Shown: positions 45,372-54,117 of the stretch, in pieces
How the letters are laid out: the number at the start of each line of letters is the position of its first letter
Numbering within the stretch: the first letter of the stretch is position 1
Assembly (NCBI RefSeq): GCF_008704205.1
Contig: NZ_VXLC01000015.1
Span: 124,001 to 188,000 of the forward strand
Reading direction: 5' to 3'
DNA length: 64,000 bases
Source of the DNA: Nocardia colli
GTDB lineage: Bacteria > Actinomycetota > Actinomycetes > Mycobacteriales > Mycobacteriaceae
Position numbers and translations under genes: made by a program
Notes under the pieces: model-generated
What the model was told of the DNA's origin: nothing
The model's input: the letters and a program-made list of their open reading frames with translations, nothing else
Databases searched by the model: none

Positions 45372-47714
45372 TCAGGCCTTCCCGGCCGCGGCGGCGGCCT
45401 GCTGGCGTTGGATGTTCGCTTCGAATTGCCGTTTGGCGGCGCGGTATTGCTTGGGCCAGCCGAGCTCGGTGAAGCCGATCTTGGCCGCCTCGGTGAGGGT
45501 CCAGGACGGGTTCGCCAGGTGCGGGCGGGCGATGGCGCACAGGTCGGCTCGACCGGCGGCGACGATGCTGTTCACATGGTCGGCCTCGGAGATCGCCCCG
45601 ACGGCGATCGTCGGAATTCCCGCCTCCTGACGGACCCGGTCGGCGAACGGGGTCTGCCACATCCGCCCGAAGGTCGGCTGTTCCTGCTTGGTGACCTGGC
45701 CGGAGGAGCAGTCGATGAGATCGGCGCCCGCGTCCTTGAACCGCTTCGCGATCTCGACAGCGTCGGCGGGCGTGATGCCGCCCTCGACCCAGTCGTGTGC
45801 CGAAATCCGTACCGACATAGGAAGATCGGCGGGCCACGCCGCGCGTACCGCCGCGAAGACCTCCAACGGATAGCGCAGCCTGTTCGGTAGCGAGCCGCCG
45901 TATTCGTCGGTGCGCTGATTGGTCAGTGGCGAGATGAAGCTGGACAGTAGATAGCCGTGCGCGCAATGCAATTCGAGCCAGTCGAAGCCCGCCTCGGCCG
46001 TGCGCTGGGTAGCGACGACGAACTCGGCCGTGACCTCGTCCATGTCGGCGCGGGTCATCTCGCGCGACCACTGGCTCTGCCCCGTCAGATACTGCTGCGG
46101 CGACGCGGAGATCAACGGCCAGTTCGGTTCGTCGTCCTCGGGCGTGAGCGGTTGATCGGTGCCGTCCCACATGCGGCGGGTGGAACCCTTGGCCCCCGAA
46201 TGTCCGAGCTGCATACCGATTTTCGCGTCGGTGTTGTCGTGCACCCAGCCGACGATGCGCTGCCAGGCCTGCCGTTGTTCGTCGGTGTACAGGCCAGGGC
46301 AGCCGGGCGTGATCCGGCCGGTCGCACTCACACAAGTCATTTCGGCGAACACCAGCCCGGCGCCGCCTTGCGCGCGAGCACCGAGGTGCACCAGGTGGAA
46401 GTCGCCGGGCACACCATGGACGGCCGAATACTGGGCCATAGGTGAGACGACTATCCGATTCTTCAACGTCACCGAGCGCGCCGCGTAGGGCGTGAACATC
46501 GGTGGGACGGAGGGTTCTTCGGCGGTTCGGGGCAGCCCCGCTCGCGCATCGAACCAGCGTTCGTAGTTCTCCAGCCAGCCCTTGTCGCGCAGGCGCAGGT
46601 TCTCGTGGCTGATCCGCTGGCTGCGGGTGAGCATCGAGTACATGAACTGCTCGGGTTCGAGTTGGTCGCAATACCGTTCGCCGCAGACCTCGAACCATTC
46701 CATCGCGTTCCAGGCGGCGTTCTGTAGGCGCAGCGCATCGACCGACCGGACTTCCTGGTAGTGCGTGAGCACATTGGGCAGATCCGCGGGTGTATCGCCG
46801 TGCTGGCCGAGTTGACGTACCAGCTCGATGGCGTCCTCGAGTGCCAGCTTGGTGCCCGAGCCGATGGCGAAATGCGCGGTGTGCACGGCGTCGCCCATCA
46901 ACACGACGTGGCTGTCGCCGTTGTGCAGCCACCACTTCTCGCATTTGACCCGCTGGAAGTTCTGCCACCCCGACCCCGGCAGATGACGCGAGTTCGTCAT
47001 CAACTTCTCGCCTTGCAGGTTGTCGGCGAACACCCGCTCGCAGAACGCCACCGATTCGTCCGGCGTGGCCTGGTCGAGACCGTGTGCCCGCCAGACGTGT
47101 TCGGGCGCCTCGACGATGAACGTGCTGGTGTTCTCGTCGAACTTGTAGATATGCGCCTGCAACCAGCCGTGCTCGGTCTCCACGAAGTCGAACGTGAAGG
47201 CGTCGTACAGCTTCTCGGTGCCGAGCCAGATGTAGCGATTCGGGCGGGTCACCAGGTCGGGTACGAAGACGTCCTGGTGCCTGCCGCGGATCCTGGAGGA
47301 GATCCCGTCGGCCGCGACGATCAAGTCCGCGTCGGGAAACTCGCTGTCGGAGGCGATCTCTCGGTCGAACTCCAGCTTCACCCCGACCTCTTCGCATCGA
47401 GCCTGCAAGATGTTCAACAGCTTCTTGCGGCCGATCCCCACGAATCCATGTCCGCCCGAACGCAAAACGCGTCCCTTGAACCGCAACTCGATGTCATCCC
47501 AATGGTTGAACGCCGACTCGATCCGATCCGCGGTGGTCCGATCCCACACCCGCATCGTCTCCATCGTGGCGTCGGAGAACACCACGCCCCATCCGAAAGT
47601 GTCATAGGGCCGGTTCCGTTCGACCACGGTCACTTCGTGATCGGCATTGAGCTGCTTCATCAGCAACCCGAAGTACAGTCCGGCGGGCCCGCCGCCGATG
47701 CACACGACCTTCAT
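45372..47714 (-). CDS. Bifunctional 2-aminobenzoyl-CoA monooxygenase/reductase-like (or salicylyl-CoA 5-hydroxylase) enzyme
   Basis: A 780-residue two-domain flavoprotein. Residues 1-390 are a class A FAD monooxygenase (CIGGGPAGLYFGLLMK; GDAVHTAHFAIGSGTKLALE). From about residue 400 an Old-Yellow-Enzyme-type FMN domain follows (MFTPYAARSVTLKNRIVVSPM, then the GFDWLELHCAHGYLLSSF catalytic His pair). This order is that of 2-aminobenzoyl-CoA monooxygenase/reductase of the aerobic anthranilate pathway in Azoarcus. Salicylyl-CoA hydroxylases share it, so the aromatic substrate is not fixed by sequence alone; RidA and the ligase type favour anthranilate. The start has GAGGAG 5 bases upstream. First gene of the operon. 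Confidence 0.87.
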   Translation of the reverse strand: MKVVCIGGGPAGLYFGLLMKQLNADHEVTVVERNRPYDTFGWGVVFSDATMETMRVWDRTTADRIESAFNHWDDIELRFKGRVLRSGGHGFVGIGRKKLLNILQARCEEVGVKLEFDREIASDSEFPDADLIVAADGISSRIRGRHQDVFVPDLVTRPNRYIWLGTEKLYDAFTFDFVETEHGWLQAHIYKFDENTSTFIVEAPEHVWRAHGLDQATPDESVAFCERVFADNLQGEKLMTNSRHLPGSGWQNFQRVKCEKWWLHNGDSHVVLMGDAVHTAHFAIGSGTKLALEDAIELVRQLGQHGDTPADLPNVLTHYQEVRSVDALRLQNAAWNAMEWFEVCGERYCDQLEPEQFMYSMLTRSQRISHENLRLRDKGWLENYERWFDARAGLPRTAEEPSVPPMFTPYAARSVTLKNRIVVSPMAQYSAVHGVPGDFHLVHLGARAQGGAGLVFAEMTCVSATGRITPGCPGLYTDEQRQAWQRIVGWVHDNTDAKIGMQLGHSGAKGSTRRMWDGTDQPLTPEDDEPNWPLISASPQQYLTGQSQWSREMTRADMDEVTAEFVVATQRTAEAGFDWLELHCAHGYLLSSFISPLTNQRTDEYGGSLPNRLRYPLEVFAAVRAAWPADLPMSVRISAHDWVEGGITPADAVEIAKRFKDAGADLIDCSSGQVTKQEQPTFGRMWQTPFADRVRQEAGIPTIAVGAISEADHVNSIVAAGRADLCAIARPHLANPSWTLTEAAKIGFTELGWPKQYRAAKRQFEANIQRQQAAAAAGKA

Positions 47715-47738
47715 ACGCTCTCCTCGAGTCGCGGTAGG

Positions 47739-47776
47739 AAGTACTTTACATCTAAAGCTTTAGGTATAAAGCACTT
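47739..47776. promoter_or_regulatory. 38-bp near-perfect palindrome, probable MarR operator
   Basis: The arms 47739-47757 and 47758-47776 pair over 19 positions with three mismatches, all transitions, around the centre CTAAAGCTTTAG. It lies 25 bases upstream of the first gene of the aromatic-CoA operon. AT-rich palindromes of this kind are typical of MarR-family operators. No other copy was noticed in the window. Confidence 0.75.
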
Positions 47777-47842
47777 TGACCGATCTCGAAGCCGAGAGCT
47801 CGTGAAGGTCGTTCTAGCTGCGACGGAGGCGGACCGGCGGCC

Positions 47843-48655
47843 TCATTCGTTGCGCAGGTCGTCCTCGGTGGCGCCGAGCCGCCAGTAGCCGCGAAAGGTG
47901 ACATCGGCCTTCGGGATACGCCGTTCGGTGACGAGGTGGCGGCGCAGCGCGCGCACGACACCGGATTCGCCCGCGATCCACGCGTAGGGTCGCTGATCAG
48001 GCAAGGCGGCGTCCTTGACCGCCTGCACGATCCGGCCGCGCTCGCGCTCGTCGTGCACCAGCCAGGTGATCTCGGCGTCGGCCCGGGTGCGCAGTTCCCG
48101 GCGATCGGCCTTGTGCGGCACCTCGATCCAGACCTTCGCGACGGTGCCCGCGGGCAGCGATTCGAGAATGCTGGTCGCGGCGGGCAGGGCCGTCTCGTCC
48201 GCGGCGATGAGGACGCAGCCGGCGTCGACGGGCGGGCGGAAGGCGACGCTGCGATTGTTGCGGTCGGCCGGTCCGAGGATGGTGACCCGATCGCCCGGTT
48301 GGGCCCGTGCTGCCCAGCGGGAGGCAGGGCCGCCGTCGGCGTGTGGGACGAAATCGATATCCAGCTCACCTGTTTCGGGCCGATGCTCGCGCGCGGTGTA
48401 GGCGCGCATCACCGCCCGGACCGCGGGATCGGCGGCCCGCCATTCGGCGAACCAGTTCTCCCCGGCCTCTTTCGGCACCCACGGCTTGGACTGACCGGGG
48501 TGCGGCAAGAACAGCGACAGGCTCTGATCACGACCGCCACTGTCGAAGCCCGCCAACGACGGACCGCCGAAGACGATGCGGAGCTGGGACGGACTGAGCA
48601 GCTCGGTCCGCAGGACCGGCACGTTCTCGAAGAAGCGAAAAGCTTGGGCGCGCAT
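47843..48655 (-). CDS. Siderophore-interacting protein (ferric-siderophore reductase)
   Basis: A 270-residue protein of the SIP/ViuB flavin reductase family: MRAQAFRFFEN start, LSPSQLRIVFGG strand, RAYTAREHR (FAD-binding R-x-Y-T), DIDFVPH with the GPASRWAARAQPGD loop, and the C-terminal WIAGESGVVRALRRHL. It removes iron from ferric siderophores in the cytosol. It follows the siderophore-binding protein gene by 12 bases and shares its IdeR-like control. Confidence 0.9.
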   Translation of the reverse strand: MRAQAFRFFENVPVLRTELLSPSQLRIVFGGPSLAGFDSGGRDQSLSLFLPHPGQSKPWVPKEAGENWFAEWRAADPAVRAVMRAYTAREHRPETGELDIDFVPHADGGPASRWAARAQPGDRVTILGPADRNNRSVAFRPPVDAGCVLIAADETALPAATSILESLPAGTVAKVWIEVPHKADRRELRTRADAEITWLVHDERERGRIVQAVKDAALPDQRPYAWIAGESGVVRALRRHLVTERRIPKADVTFRGYWRLGATEDDLRNE

Positions 48656-48667
48656 GGTGACTCCCGG

Positions 48668-49693
48668 TCAGATGACTTTGCTGGAGCGTCGGATGGTCGC
48701 CGCCAGATCCTCGAGCAGCGGTGCGGTGCCCGCGTGGGAGAACCGGTAGATCGGCTGCCAGTTGCCTATCTGATTGGCGCGCACCGCCGGCAGGCCGCGC
48801 CAGACCGGGTTGGCGTCCAGCGCTTCCGGGGTCAACCCGGTAGATCTGCGGTCGAGCAGGATCAGGTCGGCCGGGTACTTGTCGGTGTGCTCCCAGCTCA
48901 ATTGCTCGAAGAAGTCGTCCTTGGGGAGTTGATCCGGCCTGACGATGTCCACCCCCAGCTCCGCGAAGAAGCTCAGGTCGGCAGAGGCTTTCGGATCCGA
49001 GACGTAGAAGATGCCCGGCGCGGCCGAGGCGGCCAGGACGCGCAGTCCCGGCCGTTGCGCGACCGCGTCCCGAACCGCCTGTGCCGCAGCGTCGAATCGA
49101 GCCTTCGCCTGGATTGCCTTGGGTGCGTTGAGATCCGCGCCGAGTGCGCGGGCAAGCTCGGAATAGCGGGCGATGGTCTCGGGCAGTGTCCGATGCGAGA
49201 CCCGCACCGCCGTCACGTTCGGGTTGATCGTCAGGATCTTCGCTTTGCTCTCGTCCGGGATGTACCAAAGCCGGTCGGGCGCATACATATCGGTGACGAG
49301 GAGATCGGGTTCGAGCGCCGCGTACTTCTCCACATTGAACTCGCCCCAGTTGTTCCCGAGCACGGTCACCTTGCCGAGGTCGAGATCGCCGGCGAGCGGC
49401 GCCAGTTCGCCGGCCGGCGTGCGAGTTTCGCCGAAGACACCGACGACGCGATCCTGCAGGCCCAAATCCGCGAGCATCGCGGCCGCGCCGACGAACGCGA
49501 CGATCCGGGACGGCACTTCCTTCGTGTGGACGGTGCTGCCCCGGTCGTCGGTGAACGACCAGCCGCCCGGCCCCGTGTACTGATCGTCCGAACGGGACCC
49601 GGAACATGCGGTGGCGACGGCGCCCAGCCCGACTGCGCAGGCGGTCGTGAGCAGGCGGCGGCGGGTGATATGGATTGTGTCCATGGCGGCCAT
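48668..49693 (-). CDS. Iron-siderophore ABC transporter binding protein (FecB/FepB-like lipoprotein)
   Basis: A 341-residue protein. The N-terminus has a twin-arginine motif (ITRRRLLTTA) and a lipobox ending VATAC, so it may be a Tat-exported lipoprotein. The mature part is a class III metal-chelate binding protein: RIVAFVGAAAMLADLGLQDRVVGVFGE, then PDLLVTDMYAP and LKDDFFEQL-type sites. It probably binds a hydroxamate or catecholate ferric siderophore. The first ATG (49693) is 19 bases from the IdeR-like box, with no ribosome site, so a leaderless start is likely; ATG 49684 is an alternative. Confidence 0.88.
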   Translation of the reverse strand: MAAMDTIHITRRRLLTTACAVGLGAVATACSGSRSDDQYTGPGGWSFTDDRGSTVHTKEVPSRIVAFVGAAAMLADLGLQDRVVGVFGETRTPAGELAPLAGDLDLGKVTVLGNNWGEFNVEKYAALEPDLLVTDMYAPDRLWYIPDESKAKILTINPNVTAVRVSHRTLPETIARYSELARALGADLNAPKAIQAKARFDAAAQAVRDAVAQRPGLRVLAASAAPGIFYVSDPKASADLSFFAELGVDIVRPDQLPKDDFFEQLSWEHTDKYPADLILLDRRSTGLTPEALDANPVWRGLPAVRANQIGNWQPIYRFSHAGTAPLLEDLAATIRRSSKVI

Positions 49694-49712
49694 TACAACG
49701 ACAACTTACCAG

Positions 49713-49731
49713 TTAGGCAAGCCTCACCTAC
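49713..49731 (-). promoter_or_regulatory. IdeR/DtxR iron box
   Basis: TTAGGCAAGCCTCACCTAC matches the IdeR/DtxR consensus TTAGGTTAGSCTAACCTAA at 15 of 19 positions by eye. It lies just upstream of the siderophore-binding protein start, where iron-loaded IdeR would block transcription. Confidence 0.8.
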
Positions 49732-49806
49732 ATGAGTTTGATCACCCGGTTGCCGGTGGTATTCGAGGTGAACGGCCAATGCTGTTGCCGCGGAAGGTAA
49801 CCACGA

Positions 49807-51342
49807 TCAATGCCAGCTCGGTAACCATAGATGCTGCTGCCAGTTCGACTGCGTGATCGGCATCGCGGTCAGGATCGGGTAATTCCAGACAAAGTTCGCG
49901 ACGACCAGGCCCAGGTACAGGCAGACCACCAGCAGCCCGGTGTCACGACGCTCGCTGGACTCCGAGGCGCGTCCGAGGATCTGACCTAGCGCCAGCGCGA
50001 GCAGCATGACCAGGAACGGTGCCATCGCGGTGGCGTAGAAGTAGTACATCTGCCGATCCAGCACGGCGAACCACGGCAGCCACCCCGCGGCGTAGCCGGT
50101 GAGCACGGCCAGGTAGCGCCAATCGCGCCGGGTGACCGACTGCCACAACGCCCAGCCCAGCGCCGGTAGCGCCAGCCACCAGATCGCCGGAGTGCCGAGC
50201 AGCATGATCGCCCGCACGCACGCCGATTGCCCGCATCCGGTGGTCTGCGCGGGGTCGGGAAAGTGGTAGAGCATCGGCCGCAACCCCATCGGCCACGTCC
50301 ACGGCTTGGACTCCCACGTATGGTGGAAACCCGCGGAATTGGTCAGGTGGGTGTGCACCTCGAGCACCTCGGAATTCTGGAACCACAAGGACCGCAACAT
50401 TTCCGGCACCATCGAGAAGAACCCGCCGGGACCGACCTGGATGCCGACGGCATGCCGGTTGATTGCACTCTCGCTGGCGAACCAGCCCGCGAAGGAGCCC
50501 AGGTACACCCCGATCGCCACGATGACGAGCGCGAATGCGGCCGGTGCGACATCTCGGACGATCGTGCCGACGAACGGGCGAGGCACGCCGTAACGCCGTC
50601 GCGCGGCCATATCGAACCCCAGGCAAAGGATTACGAAGCCGACCATGAAGTAGGCGCCCGACCACTTTGTCGCACAAGCCGATCCGAGCAGTACCCCGGC
50701 CGCGAACCGCCACCACCGCACGCCCAGCCGAGGTCCGAACGAGGTCAACGCGATTCGTCCCTCGGCGTCGGCGCGTGCCATCCGTGCCCTGACCTCGTCA
50801 CGATCGACGATCAGGCAGCCGAACGCCCCCGTGACCAGCACCGTCAGAAAGATATCGAGCATCCCGATCCGCGCCGACACCAAGGTCACGCCGTCGGCGA
50901 TCAGCAGAATTCCCGCGATCGCGCCGATCATCGTCGACCGTGCCAGCCGCCGGACGATCCGAATCACCAGCAGTACCAACAGAGTTCCGGCGACCGCCGC
51001 CGAAAACCGCCACCCCAGCGGTCCGTACCCGAACAGCACCTCGCCGATCGCGATGAACAGCTTCCCAGCCGGCGGATGCACCACGACCACATACCCGGGG
51101 TTGTCCTCGATGCCCATCCCGTTGGTCAGCATCTCCCGCGCTTGCAGCGCGTAATACTTCTCGTCGAAGACCGGCGTCCCGCCATCGGTGGTCGAACTCA
51201 GCCCCGCGAACCGCGTCACCGCCGCGATCACCGTCAACGCGATGGTGACCCACCAACCGCGCGCGGTATCGCCCAGCCCGTCCTCAGTCCTCGGCCGCAG
51301 CACCGAGGGTCTGACCGCCGGCGCAACCCCCAAACCAACCAC
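49807..51342 (-). CDS. Protein O-mannosyltransferase (PMT, Rv1002c-like)
   Basis: A 511-residue membrane protein with about 10 segments. The first periplasmic loop holds the catalytic acidic pair in GGTPVFDEKYYALQAREML, followed by GYVVVVHPPAGKLFIAIGE. Further conserved blocks are GSACATKWSGAYF and HTWESKPWTWPMGLRPM. It transfers mannose from polyprenyl phosphate to Ser or Thr of secreted proteins. The window also encodes several exported lipoproteins that could be substrates. It is a single-gene unit. Confidence 0.9.
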   Translation of the reverse strand: MVGLGVAPAVRPSVLRPRTEDGLGDTARGWWVTIALTVIAAVTRFAGLSSTTDGGTPVFDEKYYALQAREMLTNGMGIEDNPGYVVVVHPPAGKLFIAIGEVLFGYGPLGWRFSAAVAGTLLVLLVIRIVRRLARSTMIGAIAGILLIADGVTLVSARIGMLDIFLTVLVTGAFGCLIVDRDEVRARMARADAEGRIALTSFGPRLGVRWWRFAAGVLLGSACATKWSGAYFMVGFVILCLGFDMAARRRYGVPRPFVGTIVRDVAPAAFALVIVAIGVYLGSFAGWFASESAINRHAVGIQVGPGGFFSMVPEMLRSLWFQNSEVLEVHTHLTNSAGFHHTWESKPWTWPMGLRPMLYHFPDPAQTTGCGQSACVRAIMLLGTPAIWWLALPALGWALWQSVTRRDWRYLAVLTGYAAGWLPWFAVLDRQMYYFYATAMAPFLVMLLALALGQILGRASESSERRDTGLLVVCLYLGLVVANFVWNYPILTAMPITQSNWQQHLWLPSWH

Positions 51343-51434
51343 GCCCCGACCCTACGCAAACCGCCGGTCCGACGGCCGAACCAGGCCCCGCCCGGATCGG
51401 AAGATCTTGGGCCGGGCCGTAATTCGGGTCGTGG

Positions 51435-51920
51435 TCAGTTCACCAGGCTGTCGAACATGCCGGGCTGGTAGGAGCCGCCCTTCTGATGCACGATCACCGC
51501 GAGCCGGTTGGCCGCGTTGATCAGCGCGACCAAGGCGACCAGCGCGACGATCTGCTCGTCGTCGTAGTGCTTGCGCGCCTGCGCCCAGGTCTCGTCGGAC
51601 ACGCCCTGGTAGGCGTCGGCGAGCCGGGTGCCCTCCTCGGCCAGCGCCAGCGCGGCCTGCTCGGCCTCGGTGAACACGGTCGCCTCGCGCCAGACGGCGA
51701 CCAGATTGAGCCGGAGCGCGCTCTCGCCGGCCGCCGCGGCGTCCTTGGTGTGCAGGTCGACGCACCAGCCGCAGCCGTTGATCTGGCTGACGCGCAACGA
51801 CACCAGCTCCTGCGTGGGCTTCGGCAGCGACGACTGCACGATCGGCAGGCCGGCATTGGCGAACCGCTTGCCGAACTTGGCGCCGAGCTCGTTGGTGAAC
51901 AGGTCGATACGGGGTTCCAT
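51435..51920 (-). CDS. Carboxymuconolactone decarboxylase/AhpD-like protein
   Basis: A 161-residue protein from ATG 51920 with GAGG 8 bases upstream; the longer frame adds no conserved sequence. The AhpD core reads LVSLRVSQINGCGWCVDLHTKDA, with the redox CxxC, and the end AANRLAVIVHQ. Such proteins act as peroxidatic or decarboxylating enzymes. It is divergent from an ECF41-type sigma factor and shares the same promoter signature, the known COE partnership of ECF41 factors. Confidence 0.85.
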   Translation of the reverse strand: MEPRIDLFTNELGAKFGKRFANAGLPIVQSSLPKPTQELVSLRVSQINGCGWCVDLHTKDAAAAGESALRLNLVAVWREATVFTEAEQAALALAEEGTRLADAYQGVSDETWAQARKHYDDEQIVALVALVALINAANRLAVIVHQKGGSYQPGMFDSLVN

Positions 51921-51961
51921 GACTTCGTCCTCACTCGTGGTGTTGCATTGAACGAACACCA

Positions 51962-51988
51962 GATGCCGACGGCGCGGTCGTTGTGACA
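51962..51988 (-). promoter_or_regulatory. ECF41-type promoter for the carboxymuconolactone decarboxylase-like gene
   Basis: On the minus strand TGTCACA (51982-51988) and CATC (51962-51965) are separated by 16 bases, with GGCATCTGGTG around the -10. As I recall, ECF41 factors use TGTCACA-N16-CGTC. The -10 differs from that by one base. Confidence 0.7.
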
Positions 51989-52023
51989 GGCGCGCGGACG
52001 TGACGTGCGTCATATGCGGGAGG

Positions 52024-52050
52024 TGTCACAAAAGCATTGCGCGCGGCATC
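52024..52050 (+). promoter_or_regulatory. ECF41-type promoter for the sigma factor gene
   Basis: TGTCACA (52024-52030) and CATC (52047-52050) are again 16 bases apart, with the same GGCATCTGGTG around the -10 as in the divergent promoter. This points to autoregulation of the sigma factor. Confidence 0.7.
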
Positions 52051-52090
52051 TGGTGGGGTGAGAGCCGAACGCAGAGGTTAGGAGCCACCC

Positions 52091-53017
52091 ATGGCAGGTA
52101 CGTCGAAGACCGCGCCCGACCGGAATCAGGGCGAGCGGCCGGATCCGGCGACCGCTATGTTCGTCACCCATCGGAACCTGCTGTTCACCGTCGCGTACGA
52201 GATCCTCGGTTCGGCCGCCGACGCGGAGGATGTGCTGCAAGAGACGTGGCTGCGGTGGGCGGGCGTCGACCTCGAGCAGGTTAGGGATCAGCGCGCGTAT
52301 CTGGTGCGGATCACCACCCGTCAGGCGCTGAGCCGGTTGCGCACGCTCGGCCGGCGCAAGGAGTCCTACGTCGGGTCGTGGCTGCCCGAGCCGCTGCTCA
52401 CCGCGCCCGACGTGGCCGAGGACGTCGAGCTGGCCGACAGCGTGTCGATGGCGATGATGCTGGTGCTGGAGACGCTCGCGCCGACCGAGCGGGCGGTGTT
52501 CGTGCTGCGGGAAGTTTTCGATCTGTCATATGACGAGATCGCCGATGCGGTCGACAAGACTCCGGCCGCGGTCCGCCAGATCATTCATCGGGCCCGCGCG
52601 CATGTGTCCGCGCGCCGGCCGCGTGGCGTCGTTTCCCAGGCCGAGACGCGCGACGCGCTCACTGCTTTTCAACGGGCGATCGAAACGGGTGAGATGCAGG
52701 ATCTGCTCGACATCCTCGCGCCGGACGTCGTGCTGCTCGGTGACGGTGGCGGAATCAAGCAAGCGGTCGCGCGGCCCATCGTCGGAGCCGACAAGGTCGC
52801 GCGTCTGCTCGCCGTCGGGTTCGAGCGGGTTCGTGCGGAGATGTCGGTCGAGCCGGTGCAGGTCAATGGTTCGCCGGCGCTGATCTACCGGCTCGACGGA
52901 GAGGTCGACACGGTCCTGGCGCTGCGGATCGACGACGGGCGGATCACCGGGCTGTACGCGGTGCGCAATCCAGAGAAGCTGTCGCACATGGCGAGCGAGA
53001 CCGCGCTGCGCCGGTGA
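52091..53017 (+). CDS. ECF41-family RNA polymerase sigma factor with SnoaL-like tail
   Basis: A 308-residue protein from ATG 52091 with TTAGGAG upstream. Region 2 reads LFTVAYEILGSAADAEDVLQETWLRW, region 4 is LAPTERAVFVLREVFDLSYDEIADAVDKTPAAVRQIIHRARAH, and a C-terminal SnoaL-like domain follows (FQRAIETGEMQDLLDILAPDVVLLGDGGGIK) and ends YAVRNPEKL. The C-terminal domain is known to act as a built-in anti-sigma or activator in ECF41. No separate anti-sigma gene is present, as expected. The divergent COE-type gene is its likely target. Confidence 0.9.
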   Translation: MAGTSKTAPDRNQGERPDPATAMFVTHRNLLFTVAYEILGSAADAEDVLQETWLRWAGVDLEQVRDQRAYLVRITTRQALSRLRTLGRRKESYVGSWLPEPLLTAPDVAEDVELADSVSMAMMLVLETLAPTERAVFVLREVFDLSYDEIADAVDKTPAAVRQIIHRARAHVSARRPRGVVSQAETRDALTAFQRAIETGEMQDLLDILAPDVVLLGDGGGIKQAVARPIVGADKVARLLAVGFERVRAEMSVEPVQVNGSPALIYRLDGEVDTVLALRIDDGRITGLYAVRNPEKLSHMASETALRR

Positions 53018-53094
53018 GTGCGGGTCGCGGCGGGTGTATGGGTTACGTCAATGGCGGTGGCCGAGGCGGTGGGGCAGGGGCATAGTCAGCCGTC

Positions 53095-53898
53095 GTGACG
53101 GATCCTGCGGGCAGTGGTGTCGATCTTCGTGCCGAGATCGGCCGGGTTGCGATGCGGGAGGATCTGGGTTCGCACCGAAGGGCCTATGCGGCAGCGAAAC
53201 CCGAAATTCGGCGCTATGTCATCGAAGGTGTTGCCACGTTGGTGGCCGCGCTGGTATCCGTGTTCGGTTTCGTGAGTGGCGTCGCGGTGGTGGCCATCGT
53301 CGGGGTGACGGGCATGCTGATGGTCGGGGGTCGGCTGCTGTGGGATCTGTTGTGGCTGGTGTACATCCACGGCCGGAACCGGCGGGTTCGGCTGGATCTG
53401 TACGAGCGGGGGCTTGTCGTGATGGTCGGCGGCAAGGCTCGTTGCGTCCGGTACGACACGACGGTGCTGCGGCGCAATATCGTGGAGCACGTGGATTCGC
53501 CTGCCGCGAACCAGGTTTCGTATGCCTACACCCTGGTCGACACGGTGGGTGATCCGATTGTGCTGCGGCACGGGATCGAGCGTCCGGAGGAGTGGGGGCC
53601 GGAGATCGATCGGGCGATCACTGCGGCTCAGTTGCCGAGGGCCGTCGAGGTGCTGGCGGCCGATGGGTGTCTCGACTTCGAGTACTTCTGGATGACGCGG
53701 GCCGAGATCGGTGCGGGGGAACGTTCGGAACCGTGGTCGCAGGTGACGGGTATCGCGTTGAGCGCGGGGTGGGTCAGTGTCGGCGTGGCGGGGGAGTCTG
53801 CGCCGTTGGAATCGCTTCCGGTGAGTTTGATCCCGAACTTCACGATCTTTCGCACGCTCGCGGAGCGGATGCGGGCCGAGCATGCACGGTCGGTGTAG
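53095..53898 (+). CDS. Hypothetical membrane protein
   Basis: A 267-residue protein from GTG. Residues 40-90 hold two membrane segments (VATLVAALVSVFGFVSGVAVVAIVG and a Trp-rich one) with basic residues on the inside. The rest is a soluble strand-rich part (RVRLDLYERGLVVMVGGKARCVRYDTT), which looks like a PH-type or similar sandwich domain. I do not recognise the family. It lies before the WXG100 gene but 219 bases from it, so a link to the secretion cassette is not shown. Confidence 0.65.
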   Translation: MTDPAGSGVDLRAEIGRVAMREDLGSHRRAYAAAKPEIRRYVIEGVATLVAALVSVFGFVSGVAVVAIVGVTGMLMVGGRLLWDLLWLVYIHGRNRRVRLDLYERGLVVMVGGKARCVRYDTTVLRRNIVEHVDSPAANQVSYAYTLVDTVGDPIVLRHGIERPEEWGPEIDRAITAAQLPRAVEVLAADGCLDFEYFWMTRAEIGAGERSEPWSQVTGIALSAGWVSVGVAGESAPLESLPVSLIPNFTIFRTLAERMRAEHARSV

Positions 53899-54117
53899 GT
53901 CGCTCGGGCGTAAAGGGCGCGTCAAGGGTCGTCGGGGCGTTCGGTGGTCGGCCTGATCGCCGTCGGCCGCGCGACCGGCACTGCTGTGATCGATCTCCTG
54001 AGAACCGTTGTCCAGCAGTATATGTCAGGGAACCGTCAAATCGATGCCGCGGATCTTTTCGGCGCGGTCCCGCGCTGACATCGTCTGAATTCGGATTGTT
54101 GGTGAAAGGGATCAGGC

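Noticed and set aside
44578..47397. A 939-codon minus-strand frame that reads through the monooxygenase gene before the SDR
   Set aside because: Only its last 262 codons are the SDR. The upstream part is the out-of-frame shadow of the bifunctional oxygenase, which has its own start, ribosome site and motifs.
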